Positions 15,701-23,669 of a DNA stretch of 64,000 nucleotides are shown piece after piece. The stretch comes from Asaia bogorensis (GTDB taxonomy: Bacteria > Pseudomonadota > Alphaproteobacteria > Acetobacterales > Acetobacteraceae). Below the pieces are notes generated by a model. The model saw nothing but the letters and a program-made list of their open reading frames with translations, searched no databases and was not told the DNA's origin. How positions within the stretch are numbered: position 1 is the first letter of the stretch; every line of letters starts with the position of its first letter. A program made the translations under genes and the position numbers. The stretch is taken from NCBI GenBank assembly GCA_945869965.1, contig CAMBRC010000006.1, positions 17,340-81,339 of the forward strand. Direction: 5' to 3'.

Positions 15701-17837
15701 CCAGTTCCGCCTTCAGCGCGAAAGTGGTGTCCGGCAGGCGGGCGATATTGATCGCCAGGGTGGTGCGTCCCTCCGGGTCGGTTTCCGGCAACTCGATCTG
15801 GCGCGCGGCGGGGGCATAGATTTCCCCGACCTGGCCGATGCGGTAGCCGGCCAGCACCGGAAATGGTGCGGGATCGGCCACCAGACGCAGCGTGGCCTCG
15901 CCCGACAAGGCGGCCGCAGGCGCACCGTAGAGAAAGCGGGCACTGACCGGAATGCTGACGGGTTGGCCAGCCACCAGCGTGGCCGGCAACGCGCCAACCT
16001 CGACCGCCATGCGATCGGGTACGAAGGCATCCACCCGGAATTCGCCGCGCCCGATTGGCGGCAGGCCGGGATCGGCATGCAATTCCACCGTCCAGGTGCC
16101 CGCCGAGGCCCCCGCCGACAGCGCCACCGGCAAATGCAGCGAAGCATCGCCCAGGCGTGGCGGCGTCATCTTGAGAAATGTCTGGCCACCGGGGCGCTTC
16201 ACCGTCACTTGGACCGGCACATCGGCCGGCAGCCCGGCGGCGTCGCGCACCAACGCCATCAGCTGGACTGTATCGCCCGGGCGGTAGATGCCGCGATCGA
16301 ACCAGACGAAGGCATCGATCGGCCCGGGATGCGCCATGCCGTCCACGCCGCGGTCGGACAGGTCGAAAGCCGCGCTGTTGAGATCCAGGCTGGCAAAGTC
16401 GGTGTCGGCAAAGGCATGGATCGAGCCCGGTTCGAGCGACCCCTCGCCACGCAGCAGCGCGCGCGCAAACCGGGCCACGCCGTCGCCATCGGTGGTCGTC
16501 TCGGCCAGGATGTCGTTGTTGCGCGCGATCAGCCGCAGGGCCACGCCGGCGCGCGGCTTAGCGTCGGCATAGCCGCGCACCTGCACGGTCAGCCCATCGG
16601 AGCCACGCCATACGGTCGGGGCCAAGTCGGTGCGCAGGATCATCTGAACGGCCATCGAACCGCTGCGCGGCGACCCGTCGCCGATCTCGGCCACCAGGGC
16701 GTAGAGCCCGGGGCCAGCGCTGGTCAGCGCCTCGGGCATTAGCAAGGCGGTGCGGGCGGCCCTGTTAACCTCCCATTTCGTGATCTCCGCGCGGCCCTTC
16801 CACACCTGGCTGCCGGTGGATTCGGCAACTGATTCGATCGCCCAGCGGTCGATCTGCTCACCCATCTTGTAGTCGCGCAGGAAGCCCGCGACGTTTCGTT
16901 CGGTCATCCGCACCAGCGACAGGCTGACCGCCGACAGGTTGACCGTGGTCAGCGTCACCGAGGGTGCCTGGCCGCGCGGCAGCACGAACATGCGGTTGTC
17001 GAAAACCACACGGGCCTGGCGATTGGGCATGGCGACGTTGCCGACATTGTCGCGGGTAACTGTCACACCGCCCTCGCCCGGCATGCCCGCCCGCACGGTG
17101 ATGCGGGTGGTGGCGCCGTGCGGCAGGCCGGAGACGCAAATCCGGTCGCCTTCGCGTGTGACCGCCGCACCCGGCACCGGCGGCGCGAGCATGATCCAGT
17201 CCTGGGGGATGAAATCGCTGCGCCGGCTGGGAGCCGAGGTGAAGGTAAGGCAGGCCCGCGCCGGATCGGCCTTGGGCTCGGTGTTGACGCTGCGAACCTG
17301 GACGCCAACCTCGCGTCGAGCTGCCTCAAGCTGGCGGCGGTACTCATGGTTCACGGGCGCGCGCTCGACCACCTGGGTCAACGCCTGGAGCATTTGCGGC
17401 AACTTGTTCTGTGCCCGCAGCGCCTCGGCGATCAGCAGCAGCGGACGGATTTCGGCTTCGCCGGCATCGGCGGACTGGAAAGCCTGCCAGCCGGCATACA
17501 GCGCCTTGTCGGTCTCCGGCGGGGCGCGGCGCAGGAGGGCGTTGGCGAGATCGGCGTAGTGGACCGCGGACGCATCGCGCTGGGCGATACGCAGTTCCAG
17601 TGCTGCGATCGCGGCCGGCCAATCGCGCTTGGCGATGGCTGCGGCAGCCTGCTGCTCGGCGGCGCGGCGCACGGCGGCCGAGGCGCCGGTCGGGAAGCGC
17701 GCGGTCAGGCCATCGATATACGTGTCGGTTGGCCCCTGGATACCCGGCAGGTCGAAATCCTCAGCGTGCGCGGCGGGACCCGCAAGGGCCAGCAGCAATG
17801 CCGGAAGCAGCAGCAGGAAACGCAGGCGCTGGAACAT
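12729..17837 (-). CDS. Bacterial alpha-2-macroglobulin (YfhM type)
   Basis: The 1702-aa product is a periplasmic protease trap. A Sec signal peptide spans residues 1-25 (cleavage after AHA). There is no lipobox cysteine, so it is probably soluble or otherwise anchored, unlike the E. coli YfhM lipoprotein. MG-type domains fill the middle, including the RGIYRPGDTVQLMALVRD segment typical of the family. The thioester motif CLEQ is intact at about residue 1270 (14019-14030) within the alpha-helical thioester domain. It sits upstream of pbpC on the same strand, the arrangement thought to couple protease inhibition to cell-wall repair, and 54 nt downstream of chaC. Confidence 0.93.
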   Translation of the reverse strand: MFQRLRFLLLLPALLLALAGPAAHAEDFDLPGIQGPTDTYIDGLTARFPTGASAAVRRAAEQQAAAAIAKRDWPAAIAALELRIAQRDASAVHYADLANALLRRAPPETDKALYAGWQAFQSADAGEAEIRPLLLIAEALRAQNKLPQMLQALTQVVERAPVNHEYRRQLEAARREVGVQVRSVNTEPKADPARACLTFTSAPSRRSDFIPQDWIMLAPPVPGAAVTREGDRICVSGLPHGATTRITVRAGMPGEGGVTVTRDNVGNVAMPNRQARVVFDNRMFVLPRGQAPSVTLTTVNLSAVSLSLVRMTERNVAGFLRDYKMGEQIDRWAIESVAESTGSQVWKGRAEITKWEVNRAARTALLMPEALTSAGPGLYALVAEIGDGSPRSGSMAVQMILRTDLAPTVWRGSDGLTVQVRGYADAKPRAGVALRLIARNNDILAETTTDGDGVARFARALLRGEGSLEPGSIHAFADTDFASLDLNSAAFDLSDRGVDGMAHPGPIDAFVWFDRGIYRPGDTVQLMALVRDAAGLPADVPVQVTVKRPGGQTFLKMTPPRLGDASLHLPVALSAGASAGTWTVELHADPGLPPIGRGEFRVDAFVPDRMAVEVGALPATLVAGQPVSIPVSARFLYGAPAAALSGEATLRLVADPAPFPVLAGYRIGQVGEIYAPAARQIELPETDPEGRTTLAINIARLPDTTFALKAELDIAVNDPAGRASRTTASIPVRPDGPLIGLKPLFPDNAVDAQAEAGFDIAAVGPDGARMALGARLRLVRERPDWRMVTRGYVARYETVWRDEPLETQEIAIPAGAPFRFARKLDFGRYRIEVAQVGGMAVTSYRFRAGWAASENPDVPDRVDVSAATRSARVGQSVKIHIAPPFAGEATLAVLSDRVLSLRSVSVPAGGIDVDVPVEESWGPGAYVAVHIFRGGSEKERPGRAIGLTWVGVDPAARTLAVSIDTPERLAPRARSIVPVRAAPGAWVTLAAVDEGILRLTRFATPDPAAHYLGRRRLGLDIRDDWGRLIAPAEGEATLLKQGGDEGGFALPDIPIRTVTLFTPPVQAGADGIARIALDMPDFNGEVRLMAVAWQGSKMGSAGKPAIVRDPVVAETLLPRFLAPGDEARLAVMLHNIDLPAGMVSVQVATEGPLAIEGGAVLSANLAPGERGLPATLLRATGAGRGVVKLDITAPGGFRLQRDTAITIRPARPPASLVSGAEMAAGAEARLDPPTSRFMPGTWSAEAVFGAPVRYDVAALVRALEAYPLSCLEQTVSRGLPLALLPDGPVAGDQRAARLGAAVASVLDRQRYDGGFGLWSANGEAEAWLSSYAVEFLLRARAAGATVPDVALAEALKHLSEASEYYSDKPEGMAAQAYRLYVLAMAGQGRPGGARVLAENPGALPTPMARAHVAAALALAHDQPRAEAMFRAALDSPARRWWPADYGSGLRDLAAMAVLLKESGLLPERLARLTAGLPAADLLPGALSTQEQAWMAAAAATLGRDGRPVRVTLDGQSLSGAVVAARLSGPASARNLSERAVWQSVSVSGVPVEPLPAARSGMRITRKFLALDGSALNLDQLRQNTEFVLLLEGNAETRQGHRALVMQGLPAGWEITARLPAGSIAGMPWLGELTETEAQPAADDRFAAAIALTEAKPAFRVAARVRAVTPGFYELPGADLADMYRPGVFARQAVGKIRVLPTE

Positions 17838-17891
17838 CAGGAGGCTCCCGAAGGTGACGACGCGGCTGGAAATACAAGACAGTGGAAAAAA

Positions 17892-18581
17892 TCAGCTGGG
17901 CGCCGCGTTGGCCATCTCGGCATCGACCAGTTTGGCAATGTGTTCGACGAACGGACAGTGAATGCCAAGCTCGCGCAGCCCGTCGCGAGTGCGAAACAGG
18001 TATTCGGCGGCGCTGCCCATCTGGCCGCGCGCGGTGGCCAGCCGCCGCACCACCACCGTCTCGTCCAGGTCGCAATAGCCGGGTCCGCCGGGGTCGATGG
18101 TGAAAGCAATGCCATGGCCGATCGTCGCGCCATCGGGTGCTGACAACGGAACCCAGCGCGGAATATAGCCACGCGCCACCATCTCGCGGCGCCAGAGCAG
18201 GTCAAGCTCCGGCGCCACCAGATGCTCCTCGATGCGAAACGCCACGCCGGTACAGCCGCCGCCGGGCCGCAGGCCGAGCATCAGGCCCGGATTGTCAGGC
18301 GTGCCGCGCCCGCCCTTGGTGGCCAGGCAGAACGAACGATGCCAGTCCGGCGTATGCGCGGGCCGGCGCTCGACATGGTGGACCATCGGATTCCAGATCA
18401 GCGAGCCATAGGCAAAGACCCAAAGCCCCACCCTCCCTTCCGGCCTTTCGGCCAGAAAGGTAGCGAGCGAGGCCGCACGCTCCTCATCCGTGAGGACATG
18501 CAGATCGGGGCTCCAGCGCCGGATCTCCTCGCCCAGCCGTCCGGACAGCAGGAATTCGCGGTTGAGGACGTGTTCGCTCAA
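17892..18581 (-). CDS. chaC: ChaC-like gamma-glutamylcyclotransferase
   Basis: The 229-aa product matches ChaC, which degrades glutathione to 5-oxoproline and Cys-Gly in the cytosol. The substrate-binding loop VFAYGSLIWNP is near residues 54-64, followed by the conserved FCLATKGGRGTPDNPGLML region. The segment EEHLVAPELDLLWRREM contains conserved acidic residues. It lies 10 nt after mscL and 54 nt before the alpha-2-macroglobulin gene on the same strand, so the four genes may share a transcript. Confidence 0.9.
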   Translation of the reverse strand: MSEHVLNREFLLSGRLGEEIRRWSPDLHVLTDEERAASLATFLAERPEGRVGLWVFAYGSLIWNPMVHHVERRPAHTPDWHRSFCLATKGGRGTPDNPGLMLGLRPGGGCTGVAFRIEEHLVAPELDLLWRREMVARGYIPRWVPLSAPDGATIGHGIAFTIDPGGPGYCDLDETVVVRRLATARGQMGSAAEYLFRTRDGLRELGIHCPFVEHIAKLVDAEMANAAPS

Positions 18582-18591
18582 AGGCCGCCAC

Positions 18592-19047
18592 TCACTTCTG
18601 GGCGCCCTGCTTCAACAGGTCGCGGATTTCTTCCAGCAGTTCTTCGTTGCGCGGCGTCTTCGCCGGGGCCGCCGGCGCCGCCTCGGCCTTGCGCTGCATA
18701 CGCGCCAGCATCTTGACCAGCCAGAACACCGCGAAGGCGACGATCACGAACTGGATCACCGCGTTGACGAACACGCCGATGTTGAGCGTGACAGCGCCGG
18801 CCTTGGCAGTTGCCTCCAGGGTCACCTGACGCTCGCCCTGCAGCACGATGAAGATGTTGGTGAAATCGATGCCGCCAATCAACAGGCCGATGATCGGGGT
18901 GAAGATGTCCTTCACCAGGCTGCCGACGATGGCGGTGAAGGCCGCGCCGATGATGATGCCGACGGCCAGGTCCACCACGTTGCCGCGCATGATGAACTTC
19001 TGGAATTCTTCCACCCAGCCGGGTGTGCGGATCGGAAGCTGTGCCAT
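18592..19047 (-). CDS. mscL: Large-conductance mechanosensitive channel MscL
   Basis: The 151-aa product is a homopentameric osmotic safety valve. The N-terminal FQKFIMRGNVVDLAVGIIIG helix leads into TM1 (about 20-45). The periplasmic loop contains GGIDFTN. TM2 spans about 85-110 (FVNAVIQFVIVAFAVFWLVK). The C-terminal helix ends in EELLEEIRDLLKQ. I chose ATG 19047 because MAQLPIRTPGWVEEF gives the family length, and AAGG lies upstream. A much longer open frame reaching 19254 is antisense to the deacetylase gene and is rejected. Confidence 0.95.
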   Translation of the reverse strand: MAQLPIRTPGWVEEFQKFIMRGNVVDLAVGIIIGAAFTAIVGSLVKDIFTPIIGLLIGGIDFTNIFIVLQGERQVTLEATAKAGAVTLNIGVFVNAVIQFVIVAFAVFWLVKMLARMQRKAEAAPAAPAKTPRNEELLEEIRDLLKQGAQK

Positions 19048-19081
19048 GGGATGCTGCCTTTTTGTTTCTTGTTGAAGTATC

Positions 19082-19951
19082 TCAGGTCGCAAGCTGTGGC
19101 GCGATCGCCGCCGCTGCCGCATCGGTCGTCGTGCGCCACATACCACCCTGCCCCAGTACGCGCGACAGCGCGTCGCCGAGATAGCGGATACGCGAGGCCT
19201 GCCCGGTAACCCATGGGTGCAGCGTGAGGTTTGCCACCGTGCCGCCCTCGGCATGCAGCACCGCGACGCCCTCCGCGATCAGCCCGGCCCAGGCCGCCGG
19301 CTGAACCCGGCGCAGCCACATCGCTTCGAGGTCGTTCCACTCGGAATGCGCGGGCAACGCCAGCAACCCGGGCTTGAGCCGGTACGCCCGGTCGTCATTG
19401 CTCCAGTCGGTGGTATAGCCAAACCCGGCCTCGGCCAGCAGCGCCGGCGTGTTGGTGCTCTCGTTGAAATCCTGCCCGCACCAGCCCCGCGGCACCACAC
19501 CGGTGGCCCGCGCCACCGCGTCGCGGCTATCGGCGATGAAGCCGCGTTCCTCGTCCTCGCTCATCCGCGCGGTGATGCGTCGCGTGGCAAAGGTGCCATG
19601 GGCCATGAAACAGGCGCCGCGGCGGATGCACTCATCGACCAGTTCGGGATAGCGCCGCGCCGCCTCCGCCCCCAGCGCCACCGATGGCACAACGCCGAAG
19701 CGGTCCAACACATCCAGGATGCGGAAGATGCCGACGCGGTTGCCATACTCGCGCTGGCTCCAGGTCAGCCAGTCCGGAAAGAAATTCCCCAGCGGTGACA
19801 AGATGCGCGGATCGCGGCTGGCATCCTGCGGCGGGTTCACCTCCCAGTAGTCGAGCATCACGGTGACGGTAAATGCCGTACGGGCACCACCCGGCCAAAC
19901 GATGCGCGGCCCCTGGTCCAGGGTGCGGAACGGATAGAGATCGTGATCCAT
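19082..19951 (-). CDS. Polysaccharide deacetylase / PuuE-type allantoinase-like protein (copy 1)
   Basis: The 289-aa product is a NodB-homology carbohydrate esterase 4 relative. Its regions match the uricase-free allantoinase (PuuE) branch: YGNRVGIFRILDVLDRFGV, the FMAHGTF motif and MSEDEERGFI, then NLTLHPWVTGQASRI near the C-terminus with the His of the active-site core. No signal peptide is visible, so a cytosolic small-molecule amidohydrolase is as likely as a cell-wall enzyme. It begins 49 nt after a paralogue. The start ATG 19951 has no clear ribosome site. The substrate is unknown. Confidence 0.8.
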   Translation of the reverse strand: MDHDLYPFRTLDQGPRIVWPGGARTAFTVTVMLDYWEVNPPQDASRDPRILSPLGNFFPDWLTWSQREYGNRVGIFRILDVLDRFGVVPSVALGAEAARRYPELVDECIRRGACFMAHGTFATRRITARMSEDEERGFIADSRDAVARATGVVPRGWCGQDFNESTNTPALLAEAGFGYTTDWSNDDRAYRLKPGLLALPAHSEWNDLEAMWLRRVQPAAWAGLIAEGVAVLHAEGGTVANLTLHPWVTGQASRIRYLGDALSRVLGQGGMWRTTTDAAAAAIAPQLAT

Positions 19952-20000
19952 GCCAACACGGCGGGTTTCCCCAACCGGAGGGCTAGCGCCAGGTCGATGC

Positions 20001-20951
20001 TCAGCCACCAAGCGCCTCCCGCGCCGCAAGATGCGCCTGAACCGTGGCCAGGTGGTTCTCGCGATACGTCGCGGCGATCTCCTGCGCCGTGGTGCACCAG
20101 ACGCCGGGATGGCTGAGGATATAGGCCATGGTCTCGCGGAACTGGCGGATGCGGCCCGGCTGGCCAACCCAGAACGGGTGGATGGCCACGCACATCACCC
20201 GCCCCTGTTCGCCACCTTCAGCATAGACGGTATCAAAATGGTCACGGATCTGGCGGCAGAAATCGCCGATCTCCTCGCCGCGGCGCGACACGATGACGTC
20301 ATTCAACTCCATCGTGTAAGGCACCGAGATCAGCGGCGAGCCGTCCGCGCGCGGTGCCCGGGTGATGACCGGAAACGGCTGGTCGTCATGATAGAGGTCG
20401 CAGGTATAGTCGAATCCCGTTTCGGCCAGCAGGTCGAAGGTGTTCAGCGTATTGGTCGCCGCCGGGCTGAACCATCCCGCCTGTTCGCTGCCAACCAGCC
20501 GCCGATGAATGTCGCGCGACTCCTGCATCGCCGCACGCTCTTCATCCGGCGTGAAGTTCCAGTGGTAACGGGTGTTATAGATGCCGTGCGACATCAACTC
20601 CCAGTCCCGCTTCAGCATGGCCTCAAGGATCACCGGGTAGTGCTGGATCACCGCCATCGACAGGCTGACAGTACAGCGAATGCCCAGCGCATCGGTCGCC
20701 TCGAACAGCCGCCACAGCCCCACCCGGTTGCCGTAGTCGCGCATGGAGTAGCCCAGAACATCCGGATGCGGCGAGCGCGGCCAGGGATCACGCAGGCGCT
20801 GGAACGCCGGCAGCCACTCGTAGTGCTCGATGTTCGGACAGAGCCACAGTGCCACCCGCGCGCCATTCGGCCAAGCCAGGCGCGGGCGGTGGCGAATCGG
20901 GGAATAGGCGACGATCTCCGGCTCCAAGGCGACGCTCCCCACCATGCGCAT
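20001..20951 (-). CDS. Polysaccharide deacetylase / PuuE-type allantoinase-like protein (copy 2)
   Basis: The 316-aa product is paralogous to its downstream neighbour. Shared elements are YGNRVGLWRLFEATDALGI, the MSHGIYNTRY motif, FTPDEERAAMQESRD and AIHPFWVGQPGRIRQF. The SMRDYGNRVG and DDQPF segments are typical of PuuE-like deacetylases. There is no signal peptide. ATG 20951 and ATG 20945 are both possible starts. A 15-nt inverted repeat (GTGAC-N5-GTCAC, 20952-20966) directly abuts the start and may be an operator. The longer open frame up to 21383 is antisense to the lipoprotein gene. Confidence 0.8.
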   Translation of the reverse strand: MRMVGSVALEPEIVAYSPIRHRPRLAWPNGARVALWLCPNIEHYEWLPAFQRLRDPWPRSPHPDVLGYSMRDYGNRVGLWRLFEATDALGIRCTVSLSMAVIQHYPVILEAMLKRDWELMSHGIYNTRYHWNFTPDEERAAMQESRDIHRRLVGSEQAGWFSPAATNTLNTFDLLAETGFDYTCDLYHDDQPFPVITRAPRADGSPLISVPYTMELNDVIVSRRGEEIGDFCRQIRDHFDTVYAEGGEQGRVMCVAIHPFWVGQPGRIRQFRETMAYILSHPGVWCTTAQEIAATYRENHLATVQAHLAAREALGG

Positions 20952-20966
20952 GTGACTGATTGTCAC
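20952..20966. promoter_or_regulatory. Possible operator: short inverted repeat
   Basis: GTGAC-TGATT-GTCAC is a perfect 5-bp inverted repeat directly upstream of the deacetylase start, in the 153-nt divergent region shared with the lipoprotein gene. It is only loosely like a CRP/FNR half-site pair. The evidence is symmetry and position alone. Confidence 0.25.
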
Positions 20967-21104
20967 GATATCATCGTGCAGGCGTCCCGCGAAGTTCCGC
21001 CGGAATGGCGGCGGATTTGCGATGGATACGCCGTCTTCCTGCCTTACAAGGTTATTAGATAACGCGACCGCCCCGATTCGCGGCGACCCTGTGGGAGACA
21101 AGCG

Positions 21105-21344
21105 ATGCGCATGGCAATGCTGGGCCTGATACTGACAGCGTCCCTCGCGGGCTGCGGTTCCAGCCAGTTCGACCGGGTGAGCACCGGCGCCGGCACCGGA
21201 GCCGGCACCGGCGCGCTGATCGGCCTGCTCGGTGGCCCGATCGGCGTCGGGCTGGGTGCAGCAATCGGCGCCGGTGTCGGCGCAGTCACCGGCGGTGCGA
21301 CCACCTCCGACCAGATCGACCTCGGCAAGCCGGTCTGGAAGTAA
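21105..21344 (+). CDS. Small glycine-zipper lipoprotein
   Basis: The 79-aa product has a lipoprotein signal peptide with lipobox LAGC at residues 14-17, so it should be lipidated at Cys17. The mature part is a glycine zipper of the YmgG/OmpA-linker type: repeated GAGTGAGTGALIG followed by GLGAAIGAGVGAVTGG. A GGGAGA ribosome site lies upstream. It probably inserts in or spans the outer membrane. No specific function can be given. Its stop is one base from the convergent CBS gene. Confidence 0.85.
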   Translation: MRMAMLGLILTASLAGCGSSQFDRVSTGAGTGAGTGALIGLLGGPIGVGLGAAIGAGVGAVTGGATTSDQIDLGKPVWK

Positions 21345-21345
21345 C

Positions 21346-21777
21346 TCACGCGCTGCCGGAGACGTAGGCGCGCAGGCCGTCAACCTCGGTCTCCTGCTCC
21401 ATCATACGCGCCTTCACCACGTCACCGATGCTGACGATGCCGGCAAGCCGGCCCGCGTCGATGACCGGCATATGGCGAAACCGCCCGTCCGTCATCGCCC
21501 GGATCGCCTCGTCATAGGTCGTGGCCAAGGTCGCCGTATGGACATCGGTGGTCATCAGCGCCGCCACCTTCATGCCCAGCGCCGCGCCGCCATGGGCCGC
21601 GAGCGCATAGATGATGTCGCGCTCGGTGATGATGCCGGCCAGCACTTCGCCCTCCAGCACCACCACGGCACCGATACGGCGAAAAGCCAGCATGTTGGCC
21701 ACATCAGCCAGGTTGTGTCCCGGCGACACGCTGGCGACAGTCGTTCCCTTGTGCTTCAGGATGGCGGAGACGGTCAT
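21346..21777 (-). CDS. CBS-domain pair protein
   Basis: The 143-aa product consists of two CBS motifs (about residues 10-60 and 75-130), marked by IGAVVVLEGEVLAGIITERDI and FRHMPVIDAGRLAGIVSIGDVV. Stand-alone CBS pairs bind adenine nucleotides and act as energy sensors. The target is unknown. The start ATG 21777 is supported by TTGGAGGA about 10 nt upstream. No catalytic domain is fused. Confidence 0.9.
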   Translation of the reverse strand: MTVSAILKHKGTTVASVSPGHNLADVANMLAFRRIGAVVVLEGEVLAGIITERDIIYALAAHGGAALGMKVAALMTTDVHTATLATTYDEAIRAMTDGRFRHMPVIDAGRLAGIVSIGDVVKARMMEQETEVDGLRAYVSGSA

Positions 21778-21907
21778 CGGCCCAGTCCTCCAACGCGGTT
21801 TGGAGGCGCCTCCCCTTCGTGTCGGGTCGTGCGGCGTGGGTGGGGAGCGCCCCATTGGTCAAAGTGTGGCCCGCGCGGTCGCCGGAATTCAAGCTATTCC
21901 TGCGCCG

Positions 21908-23662
21908 CTACGGCCCTGGGGTAAGCTGCGTCGCCACCAGTTCGGCAAAGCGCCCGCGCCCAGCGACCAACTCACCAAACCCGCCGCGCTCCACGATACG
22001 GCCATTCTCGAACACCAGGATCTCATCGGCATCGCGCACCGTGGACAGCCGGTGGGCAATGATGAACGTCGTGCGCCCAGCCATCAGCCGGCGCAACGCA
22101 CCCGCCACCCGCGCTTCGGTCGCGGCATCCAGCGCGCTGGTCGCCTCGTCCAGCACCAGGATCGGCGGATTCTTCAACAGCGCGCGCGCAATCGCCAGGC
22201 GCTGGCGCTGCCCGCCCGACAGCGTGCCGCCGCGCTCGCCGACCATGGTGTCATATCCGTCCGGCTGGCGGATGATGAACTCGTGCGCGTCCGCGGTGAT
22301 ACACGCCGCCTCCAGCTCGGCCTGGGTGGCGTCTGGCTTGCCGATCAACAGGTTCTCCCGGATCGTCCGGTTCAGCAGCATCGCCTCCTGGAACACCACG
22401 CCTATCGCCCGGCGCAGCGATTCCACGCTGACATCACGCAAATCCTGGCCGTCGATGGTGATCCGCCCCTGCTGGGGGTCCCACATCCGCTGCAACAGCG
22501 TCATCGCCGTGCTCTTGCCCGCGCCGGTATGCCCGACCAGGGCAACGATGCTGCCCGGCGGGGCGACAAACGACACCGCGTCCAACACCCGTCCGCCATG
22601 CGGATAGGCAAAGCCGACATCCTCGAACCGCACCTCGCCCGCACCAACCGCCAGCGCCGGCGCGCCTGGCTTCTCCGGCACCGTGCTCTGCGCATCGAGC
22701 ACCTCGAAAAACGCCCGCAGCCCGGGCACCTCGGCGAACAGCCGGGCACAGAACATCATCGCCCCGTCCAGCCGGGTGATCAGCAGGGTGGCAAACCCCA
22801 TGAAGCTGACGATCTCGCCCACGCTGGCCAGCCCCTGGACATGCAGCACCATGCCGGTCACCACGATGGCGATCACCGTGATGGTGCTGGCCGCCCGGGT
22901 CATCACGCTGACCAGCGCCCACCAGTTCAACACCGGAAACTGATGCGCGATCACCTGCTGGACGATCTGGCGAAACAGCGTCTGTTCCGCCGCCAGCCGG
23001 GTAAAACTCTGCATCACCGTGACATTGGCCAGCGCGTCCTGCGCCGTGCCGGCCAACTGGATCTGAAACCGCTGCGCGCGCTGCTGGCCCTCCTCAGTGT
23101 GAACGATCACCAGCACCGTCAGCACGCAGAACACCACCACCAGCACCATCAGCAACAGCGCCAGCCGCCAGTTCAAAAACGCGGTCAGCGGCAACAGCAC
23201 CAGGGCGGCAACAAAGGTCGAAAGCTGGTCGCGGAAAAAGCTCAGCCAAAGCCAGAACATCGCATCGGCACCGCCGATCATCACCTTCACCAGCCGGCCG
23301 GAATGGGCATCGCCATGAAACTCCGGCGGCAAGGCGAGGACATGGCCAAAATACCGCCCCATCGCCGCCAGCCGGTGACGATGCGCCAGCCGCTCGGCCT
23401 GCACCGAGGCGACAATATTGGCGACGATCCCCAATAACCCGACCGCCGCCCACAGCCCCAGCAGCGCCGCCCCCTCGCGCCACAGCGAGTCAGGCGACAT
23501 CCCCGCCGCCCGCGTCAGAAGTTCGATCACCCGGCCAAACAACAGGGGATCAACGAATTGCAGCCCGGCCACAGTCACATTGGCAACCACCAGCAAAACC
23601 GCCACCCAGATGTTCTGGCGCAGCGTGCCGAGCACCCGCAGATAGACCCCCAAGAAGCTCAT
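21908..23662 (-). CDS. ABC exporter, fused permease-ATPase, NdvA (cyclic beta-glucan exporter)-like
   Basis: The 584-aa half-transporter has six TM helices (about residues 15-300) and a C-terminal nucleotide-binding domain. Walker A is GHTGAGKST, the signature is LSGGQRQRLAIARAL, and Walker B is PPILVLDEATSALD. The N-terminus (YLRVLGTLRQN, FVDPLLFGRVIELL) closely resembles NdvA/ChvA, which export cyclic beta-1,2-glucan to the periplasm. No glucan synthase gene is in the window, so the substrate is inferred from family likeness. ATG 23662 lies only 7 nt after the pdxY stop. Confidence 0.88.
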   Translation of the reverse strand: MSFLGVYLRVLGTLRQNIWVAVLLVVANVTVAGLQFVDPLLFGRVIELLTRAAGMSPDSLWREGAALLGLWAAVGLLGIVANIVASVQAERLAHRHRLAAMGRYFGHVLALPPEFHGDAHSGRLVKVMIGGADAMFWLWLSFFRDQLSTFVAALVLLPLTAFLNWRLALLLMVLVVVFCVLTVLVIVHTEEGQQRAQRFQIQLAGTAQDALANVTVMQSFTRLAAEQTLFRQIVQQVIAHQFPVLNWWALVSVMTRAASTITVIAIVVTGMVLHVQGLASVGEIVSFMGFATLLITRLDGAMMFCARLFAEVPGLRAFFEVLDAQSTVPEKPGAPALAVGAGEVRFEDVGFAYPHGGRVLDAVSFVAPPGSIVALVGHTGAGKSTAMTLLQRMWDPQQGRITIDGQDLRDVSVESLRRAIGVVFQEAMLLNRTIRENLLIGKPDATQAELEAACITADAHEFIIRQPDGYDTMVGERGGTLSGGQRQRLAIARALLKNPPILVLDEATSALDAATEARVAGALRRLMAGRTTFIIAHRLSTVRDADEILVFENGRIVERGGFGELVAGRGRFAELVATQLTPGP

Positions 23663-23669
23663 GCCGCGC

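Noticed and set aside
13020..16742. 1240-aa + strand open frame inside the alpha-2-macroglobulin gene
   Set aside because: Antisense shadow; the opposite frame has a signal peptide, MG segments and the CLEQ thioester motif.
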